A stretch of DNA of 23,846 nt from the NCBI GenBank assembly GCA_010015655.1, contig ML976789.1:103766-127611 (forward strand). The letters are read 5' to 3'. Origin of the DNA: Bimuria novae-zelandiae CBS 107.79. Its lineage: Eukaryota > Ascomycota > Dothideomycetes > Pleosporales > Didymosphaeriaceae. Below are positions 18,708 to 23,846 of this stretch, one piece after another. The translations under genes and the position numbers were made by a program. The notes under the pieces were generated by a model. It was given only the letters and a program-made list of their open reading frames with translations, did not search any database and was not told the DNA's origin. Positions within the stretch are counted from its first letter, which is position 1; each line of letters starts with the position of its first letter.

Positions 18708-19380
18708 AAATAGAGATGGCAGGAGCTGGGGGCTTCCTGACACTGCTATTCATCGTTACCTTAATGGAGATGGCGTCATCTTTTTTAGCAAGTACTTTCA
18801 TGAATTTTTATCCCTTTCGCAGCAGCCTTCTCCGAAGGCTACTTCCCTCCGAGATTTCCAATTTATTGACTGTCTTGAGCTGCAATATTTCGCAACCAGA
18901 GCGGCTGACACACATAGATATATTGCATGAGATCTTTCAAGACATACAAGAGTTAAAGATGATGCTCGACCTAGGCCTGACGGTCCGAATTTTTGGTTCC
19001 GACTTGCATAGACTAAAAGCAAAGATTGATGTAAGGTTGCGTGGAAGTTAATTGAGTAGCTAATCTATAGAGCTATATACTGTGTGCGTTACGTGCACGG
19101 ACTGCATGTGCATGGGTGGCCCATGCTTCATGCCCTAAACCGTCACAATTGACAACCCTTGGACGACACAGAACTCTGAAGGTTTCAATGGCAACAATTT
19201 TCGTCTTAATAAGTGGACAACATCCCCAAATGGCCTTCCTATCTTACACAAATATTTTAGACACATATCCTGTGTAGGAAAATTTTTGGAAAATTTGGGC
19301 ATCCTTGAGCTTTAAGATCTGTTTCCTAATGAAGTCGTCAAAGACATTGCCATGCTGTCGAAGTGGATGCTCTGCACGCC

Positions 19381-19385
19381 ACATC
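19381..19385. repeat. target-site duplication ACATC (left)
   Basis: Exact 5-bp match to 19544-19548 on the other side of the solo LTR. Confidence 0.9.
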
Positions 19386-19543
19386 TGTAAGGGATAAGTA
19401 GAGTAACGTTAGCATTTAGGAATGAGAGACTGAGTTGATTGTAACAAGCTGAACAGAGAAACTGCTTAAGTAATAGAATCGTGATCAGCAACTAGTCTAC
19501 ATCAGGTTGGTGATATCATGTGATATCGTATTCCACTCTAACA
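19386..19543 (-). mobile_element. solo LTR, copy 2 (158 bp)
   Basis: On the minus strand it starts TGTTAGAGTGGAATACG and ends CTTATCCCTTACA. It is bordered by ACATC on both sides of the plus strand. It is near-identical to copy 1 over its first half; the differences, including a 6-bp net length gain, cluster just before CTTATCCC. There is no internal element sequence. It sits in a frame of the F-box-like paralog 2. Confidence 0.9.
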
Positions 19544-19548
19544 ACATC
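19544..19548. repeat. target-site duplication ACATC (right)
   Basis: Partner of 19381-19385. Confidence 0.9.
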
Positions 19549-19852
19549 TTATTGGATGCCTTCCAACCACAGCACCAGGCTGGATCCCTGTCTTCAGCAC
19601 GCAGAGAGGCATTAAACTAAGGACATATATTTTATGCTACCAAGAGTACATGACGAAGGTATTGTACATGGACAACACTCTTATATGCAAATTATTTGGT
19701 CATCAGCACACCACAAATCTGCTTGGGCATCTAGTTGACCTAACATCGCCTTGCTAGCTTCTCCAAGGCAATTCCCGCGAACGGTTGACGCTCGTTGCTC
19801 GCTGGACTATGAAATTCCTACACAGAACCACACAACGGATGGGTGCATCATC

Positions 19853-20198
19853 TTAAACACCATCCACCCACTCAACGCAGCCATTACTCTTACTTTGCCA
19901 TAATTCTATACGCAATATGTTAAGGCGACTTCTCAGATCAAGACACCTTATATGCGAAGCGAGTTCTTTCGACCCCTCGAAGTTTTTAAGGTCTTCAATG
20001 CAGAGTTTGGCGTTGGATGCCCTTCGGCCGCGTGGAAAAGCATGCGAGGCATAGCAATACAATAGACACGGCTTTTCCCATTTTCGTATATCCTAAATGT
20101 GGCTGTTGGAATGAACATGCCCTAACGTTAATTGCTTCGCTTGTTCGGGAGGCACAGACGGCAGTAGAACCAAGCAGTGCAGGAGTAATCGCAACCAT
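19853..20198 (-). pseudogene. possible small secreted-protein relic
   Basis: ATG 20198 opens 67 codons with a hydrophobic start (MVAITPALLGSTAVCA) and several Cys. A second minus frame, overlapping it and ending at TAA 19853, reads SNAKLCIEDLKNFEGSKELA then SHIRCLDLRSRLN and GCVEWVDGV. Together they resemble a frameshifted cysteine-containing secreted protein. Alternatively CATTTAG (about 20107) could be an acceptor that enters the second frame, but I see no good donor. Weak call. Confidence 0.3.
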
Positions 20199-20298
20199 TT
20201 TCTAGTGGGTCAGAGTAGATACGCATCGATTTATTTATATGGTGGCTTTACAAGTTTGTTCTAAGCATAGTTGTAAAGCATAGAGCTTCTATACCAAT

Positions 20299-20344
20299 GT
20301 GTCCAATTACATAGTCCTTTGCACTTGCAAGGTGGCTGGCGCAC
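20299..20344 (-). repeat. dispersed 46-bp repeat, copy 2
   Basis: Inverted copy of 17002-17047. It lies about 100 bp upstream of the weak ORF starting at 20198 on the same (minus) strand. Confidence 0.65.
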
Positions 20345-20889
20345 CTGTACCTTTGCCTGAGATACATTCCTTCTCCCTTGATACTGAATGCGAGAAAGGA
20401 ATGAAGCTCTGTTGCTGCAGGAACCTTTGTTCACAGTGAAGGGAACAGTAAGGACCGTGGGAGAAAGAACGACCGTGCGAGAAAGAATGACTAACTTAAT
20501 GTCTGGGAAGAAAAAAGAAAAAGAAACTTGTAAACACGGCGAAGCTAGAAAGCTAGCCTAATGAACGTGTAGTTTGAGCAAAGAGAAGGGTTATAGGGAT
20601 GGGTGAAAGGGAACCGAATGAGAGTGATAATAATGCGAATAGAATGCATTGTGAATGAATAAAGGTAGCGAGCGTTGTTGATTAGTAAAGTGAAAACGAA
20701 TGACTTGCTGATGATTGACCAAGGGAAGCAGGATGGCCGAGGGAAAAGAGCGAAGATGATTCAGCAGTTATAAGCGTAAAACGCTAGTAAAATACCAAGC
20801 CTTCCATAGGTGGGAGAATCTACCGGTCCCAGGAATGCAACATATAGGGTAACGGGAAGCTGAAGATTTTAATAACACGGAACCAGATC
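20345..20889. other. no supported gene
   Basis: The stretch is strongly purine-rich on the plus strand (for example gggagaaagaacgaccgtgc), hence pyrimidine-rich on the minus strand, as in fungal leader or 3' flanking DNA. A 34-codon minus ORF starts at 20649 in a good context (TTCACAATG) but has no domain. The rest probably is the 3' flank of the secreted-protein gene. Confidence 0.45.
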
Positions 20890-21275
20890 TTACAAATCCC
20901 GCACAGCTTCCACGCATTCTTGGTTCACGCAGACATTTTCCAAGGTCCCGAGGTTTTCGTCTAGTTCGCATGCGTTGCCGTCGATTTTTGAACATGTGAC
21001 CGTTCCAGCAATGTTGAGATCTCCAAGCGTTGGTCGCTCGATACAGATGGAGTATACTTTAGTGACGTTAAGACTTTCCAGTGGCTAGTACAATGCGTTA
21101 GTATAACACCATTAACCCGACTGATGTAGTGTACCTGGCAGGGAAGATCTCGACGCCCACGGCATAGAACCAGTCCAGGTTGTATACGAGTGCAGTCTTG
21201 CCTACTGCCGGGCCCTCGAACTTGAGGGGCAGCTAGCACTGGAAGGGCTACTATAAGCAACGATACAAGAAACAT
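20890..21275 (-). CDS. small secreted cysteine-rich protein (111 aa, 8 Cys), effector-like
   Basis: Exon 1 is 21275-21135 (47 codons). The intron is 21134-21085 (50 nt: GTACAC donor, perfect TACTAAC branch site, TACTAG end). Exon 2 is 21084-20890, ending in TAA. The phase is 0. Without splicing, the upstream frame runs 104 codons into nonsense-like sequence and lacks most of the Cys. The N terminus MFLVSLLIVALPVLAAPQ is a textbook signal peptide, with likely cleavage after Ala16. The mature chain of about 95 residues has Cys at 28, 38, 46, 61, 78, 86, 99 and 104, an even number that could form four disulfides. There is one NVT glycosylation site near 53. No family is recognised. Small size, secretion signal and Cys content in a repeat-rich, gene-poor setting fit a candidate fungal effector; that role is inference. 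The start ATG has context accagccATGT. Confidence 0.8.
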
Positions 21276-21593
21276 GGCTGGTAGGTATGTAAAGAGGTTT
21301 GTAGGCGAGTGGGGAGATGAGTGATGAGAGTTGACAGCATAGCGAGCTATTTACTCGTAATTATATATAAGAGTTTGAACAGTATATGGGTTAGTCATGG
21401 CGATGGAATTCGGAATTCGAAATCTAGATTTAGTCAGACCTTTTAAACCAACTCTAGCATTTCCACCAACCATTTTCGAAAAATGGAATACCGAATTCTG
21501 TCACGGGCTTTAGATATGCTACACTTTCCTTATACTTATTGTGGATCAAGTCGAAAGTACCTCCTGTAACGCAAAGATCTTACCTCGCGAAAT
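21276..21593. other. intergenic, AT-rich divergent flank
   Basis: It separates the secreted-protein gene (minus) from the coiled-coil ORF (plus). It contains a short palindromic ggaattcggaattcg segment near 21407 and AT-rich runs. No gene seen. Confidence 0.5.
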
Positions 21594-22122
21594 ATGACGT
21601 CCGAACAGCTTGATGACGCAGTCTTGGTGTCGCTTCCATGGACACCGACCATGTCAGAATTCGAAGCGTTGAAGGACGCTATACCGAAAATGGATGCTGA
21701 ATTCAATTCTCGCAAACAAGTTGAGCAACTTGAAGCCATGGTCAAGCAGATGGCAGATGAGCACGAAGACAAGATGAGCGAGATGCGCCAGACCTTCGAG
21801 ACGGCGTTGGAGCGAACTAACGGTTTCCTGGTTGTTACCGCCAATCACGTCGAGGAGCTACAGAACAGACTAAAGGAGCAAGAGCGGTACGCGTGCAAAG
21901 AATTGAAGAATAGGCGCTCTGCTAATTTTGAGTAGACTCAATGGTGTTCGGAAAGAAGAAATAAATGATCTTTATGCGCGGATACTTAGCTGGGACGAGT
22001 GGAAGGAGGTTACATCAGAGTGGTGCAATTCGCTGATGACCTTGTTGTTTGGGGATACTGTTATGAGTGATGCACCTGAAATTAACGCTCTGCAAGGTTG
22101 GATTGAGCAGAGTCCTGTGTGA
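21594..22122 (+). pseudogene. coiled-coil protein gene split by a one-base shift
   Basis: ATG 21594 opens 113 codons ending at TAG 21933-21935. The central region (about 36-105) is a strong coiled coil (KQVEQLEAMVKQMADEHEDK, VEELQNRLKEQERYACKELK). A second frame, open from TTG 21928 to TGA 22122, continues in the same style (LSRLNGVRKEEINDLYARIL, then DEWKEVTSEWCNSLM). The two meet at the run AATTTTG. One T fewer there would give a single frame of about 175 residues, so this is either a frameshifted gene, a sequencing homopolymer error or, least likely, recoding. No intron signals fit at the join. There is no named family. Confidence 0.5.
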
Positions 22123-22395
22123 TTCCTCTTACGCTCAGGCCTGCTTCCTTGCTAGTCTACTACTATGTAGGCGCTGTAAATTATACAATTATTAACACCC
22201 TTGTCCGTGCTCTCGCGATCCTCTGCGTGAGCATATAACAACAAGATCATAAGGACCGGCCTATGCGCGTTCAACTGTACTGAGAAATTAACCAATCACG
22301 ACTGTGCAAGCTCCACACTAAAGCATAAAGCACTTTAATAATCGATTGAAAAAATTAAGCAAAAAAAACTAACGTAAAAGACTGCAGCATTCGCC
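22123..22395. other. intergenic, no gene seen
   Basis: AT-rich stretch between two converging genes, including an A8 run near 22362. Confidence 0.5.
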
Positions 22396-23122
22396 CTAGT
22401 CCCCCGGAGTCCACAGCGTAAAACACTCCAGTGTGACAAGTTCAACGTATGGTCTCATACATTCGTAATCCTGTATATTGGAAGATACAAAAGTATGCTC
22501 CAGCGAAACTTAGCACTAGGTATAGCCTATCGTATCGAACACTTACAGGTTTTGAATATTTGGCTGACGCCGTTTTCTTCTCGTTGAACAACTCATCCAG
22601 AAAATCTACCATGTCTTTACAGCCACTCCATTGCTCTGCATTCGTAAGGCCGAAAACCTTGTTCACGGCACGTTGATCCGCAATGAATTCCATGTTATGC
22701 CTCTCGGTCGGCAGCGCATGGCCCTCCATACATTCGAGCAATACGAAGCCGAGGTCCTTCAAGTCAGAATTGTCAAGGTGCGATGCAGCACTCTCAGTCA
22801 CCGCCTCGAAATCCGCTACGGTTGTTAGTGGCAGAAGCTGTTGCAAGAGGTTACCTACATAGAACAATACGTAAATCGGGCGTTGTGAACCGGATGGTTT
22901 TTGCTTGCACCCGATGATGTACCATGCCATGGTGCGCGAGATGACTAAGCGCGTTGAAAACCTGGCAAGTAAGGCGCCGAAGAACGAGCAGGAAAGGTAA
23001 CTCACAGCATGGGCGATGCATTGAATGTGCCGCTCCTCCATCTTCAGATGTACATGAAGTATTTGTGCTAGGGTGAAACGGGAGTATTCGAAAAACAGCT
23101 CTATCGATTCGGGTGCATACAG
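22396..23122 (-). CDS. pseudokinase-like protein, 4 exons, 5'-truncated
   Basis: Exons are 23122(open end)-23006, 22961-22859, 22815-22547 and 22470-22396 (TAG). Introns are 44 nt (GTGAGT…GCCAG), 43 nt (GTAGGT…ACTAAC…CGTAG) and 76 nt (GTAAGT…TACAG); all phases agree. The spliced 187 residues read as a kinase C-lobe: hinge ELFFEYSRFTLAQIL, helix VFNALSHLAHHGMVH, catalytic-loop position VHHRVQAKTIRFTTPD, DFG position IVLSDFEAV, then SDLKDLGFVLLECMEG and NKVFGLTNAEQWSGCKDMVD. The HRD Asp is replaced by Arg, the loop Lys and Asn are Gln and Thr, and DFG is DFE, so phosphotransfer is not expected. The N-lobe with its Lys and Gly loop is absent. The frame meets TAA at 23123-23125, inside a repeat, so the 5' end was probably lost there. 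An internal ATG exists at 23041. Splice signals are intact. Confidence 0.75.
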
Positions 23123-23155
23123 TTAACCCCACCACACTTCAACTTGAGCCCACCA
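23117..23155. repeat. 39-bp direct repeat, copy 1 (at kinase break)
   Basis: The core atacagttaaccccaccaca… matches 23221-23259 at 33 of 39 positions; five of the six differences are transitions. The offset is 104 bp. It forms the breakpoint of the truncated kinase gene. Confidence 0.75.
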
Positions 23156-23220
23156 ACTAATTTCCCGGGGGCCCAAGCGCGTTGGTGCGGCCATCTATTG
23201 GATGGTAGAGTTTAGTGTGG

Positions 23221-23259
23221 ATACGGTTAACCCCACCACACTTTGACCTCGGCCCACCA
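23221..23259. repeat. 39-bp direct repeat, copy 2
   Basis: atacggttaaccccaccaca…, partner of 23117-23155. Further GTGG/TCGGGT-type short repeats follow (about 23302-23342: tcgagtggtcgggttactta, tcgggtggttgggtcacctc). The whole 23117-23345 block looks like a decayed repeat or element end. Confidence 0.7.
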
Positions 23260-23487
23260 CACGCGCTAGTGCAGACCCCTGTTCGCTGGTTGGCTTACAA
23301 ATCGAGTGGTCGGGTTACTTATCGGGTGGTTGGGTCACCTCTTAAGTACAGCGCACGCCCCAATTTGCTCCCTCCAACTCAATTTAACCGGTAAAACCAA
23401 AATGAGTAAGTATGTTGAGAACATGTTGTGAATGTGTTCTAACCGTGTTGAGTTGACCCTATTACCAATGACTCCCGGGCCGACCGT

Positions 23488-23846
23488 ATGTCCGATGCCG
23501 CATATGATAGCGACCTAGACGACACAACAATGGACTTTGACAGTAGGCCAACACAAGAGGATGACACGTATCATGGCGAAGAAGAAGACGAAGAAAATGA
23601 GGTGAATTGGCCTTTAAACACATTGTCAATCTGTTCTAGTCCTGATCTTAACTTGTGTAGGATGATACAGCACCGCTTACTGTTCTTACAACAGGGACTA
23701 CTAGTCCCCTAACGACTATGACTCTCACACAAATAGCTCTTCTTCCTGAGTATCCTCAAACCTCTGTTAACGGCTATACGTTCTGTGTTCATGTCGATCC
23801 GAAAAGAGCCACACCAGAGTTAGTGTTACAGGACGCACTCCAGGTA
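23488..23846 (+). CDS. acidic two-exon protein, partial (runs off window)
   Basis: Exon 1 23488-23601 encodes 38 residues, highly acidic (DSDLDDTTMDFD, EEEDEENE). The intron is 23602-23660 (59 nt: GTGAAT donor, CTTAAC-like branch site, TGTGTAG). Exon 2 runs from 23661 to the window end, 62 open codons in the matching phase, changing character to Thr/Leu-rich then NGYTFCVHVDPKRATPELVL. Without splicing, the frame stops at 23712. The donor is weak (GTGAAT), but the acceptor and the long in-phase downstream frame support the model. The final GTA could be the start of another intron. No family is recognised. Confidence 0.5.

Larger units (their letters stand above)
18770..19757 (+). pseudogene. 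F-box-like family paralog 2, interrupted by a solo LTR
   Basis: ATG 18770 (another in-frame ATG at 18716) opens a frame to TAA 19049. It includes YPFRSSLLRRLLPSEISNLL and LDLGLTVRIFGSDLHRLKAK, homologous to paralog 1 at 14416. GTAAGG at 19034, right after KID, could be an intron donor; an acceptor ACACAG ending at 19171 restores the same frame. That frame then runs NSEGFNGNNFRLNKWTTSPN…, a TAA at 19313, DLFPNEVVKDIAMLSKWML and CTPHL up to the LTR at 19386. Removing the LTR plus one ACATC copy keeps the frame open to TAG 19755 and yields PGWIPVFSTQRG, which parallels RWVPIDSTYLD of paralog 1. The minus strand is also partly open over 19240-19610, so the 3' part is less certain than the first 88 codons. 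Disrupted, presumably non-functional. Confidence 0.6.

Noticed and set aside
15761..19543. One large transposon with 150-bp terminal inverted repeats carrying the F-box genes
   Set aside because: Each repeat has TG…CA ends and its own different, perfect 5-bp target duplication immediately outside both ends. That identifies two independent solo LTRs rather than the two termini of one element.

Overview
The window looks like accessory, gene-poor DNA from a filamentous ascomycete. This rests on short introns (43-93 nt) with canonical GT...CTNAC...AG signals, fungal-type families (F-box proteins, a vacuolar heavy-metal-type ABC half-transporter, a fungal protein-kinase fold), solo LTRs of a retrotransposon, and decayed reading frames whose stops are almost all TAA/TAG, the pattern expected from repeat-induced point mutation (RIP, CpA to TpA). 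The species assignment is inference; no rRNA, tRNA or marker gene is present.

Layout. 1-5.3 kb: decayed DNA. It holds a stop-riddled but frame-conserved ORF (665-2353), a second degraded coding stretch (3229-3555) and a roughly 30-bp minisatellite with a 90-bp higher-order period (3607-3966). 5.3-5.9 kb: a nucleoside 2-deoxyribosyltransferase-like pseudogene with four in-frame stops, all explained as Gln codons. 7.2-8.0 kb: a multi-exon small membrane protein. 8.0-11.3 kb: degraded fragments and an acidic orphan ORF. 11.4-12.7 kb: a two-exon gene with two tandem SUMO-interaction-like motifs. 13.1-14.0 kb: a 5'-broken, 3'-truncated ABC transporter membrane domain with no ATPase domain.

14.4-19.8 kb: two diverged paralogs of an F-box-like helical family bracket an intact F-box/LRR-like gene. 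Two solo LTRs of one family lie here in opposite orientation. Each keeps its own perfect 5-bp target-site duplication. One ends 84 bp upstream of a small two-exon gene with a signal-peptide-like N terminus. The other interrupts the second F-box-like paralog. 20.9-21.3 kb: a two-exon gene for a 111-residue secreted protein with eight cysteines, a typical effector profile. 21.6-22.1 kb: a coiled-coil gene split by a one-base shift. 22.4-23.1 kb: a four-exon pseudokinase truncated at a 104-bp-spaced repeat. 23.5 kb to the end: the 5' part of an acidic two-exon gene.

No operon-like cooperation is expected or seen. The common theme is a repeat-rich, RIP-scarred compartment carrying small secreted proteins, F-box proteins and decaying gene fragments. 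Several real genes become visible only after small introns are removed; those splice models are hand-made and unverified.
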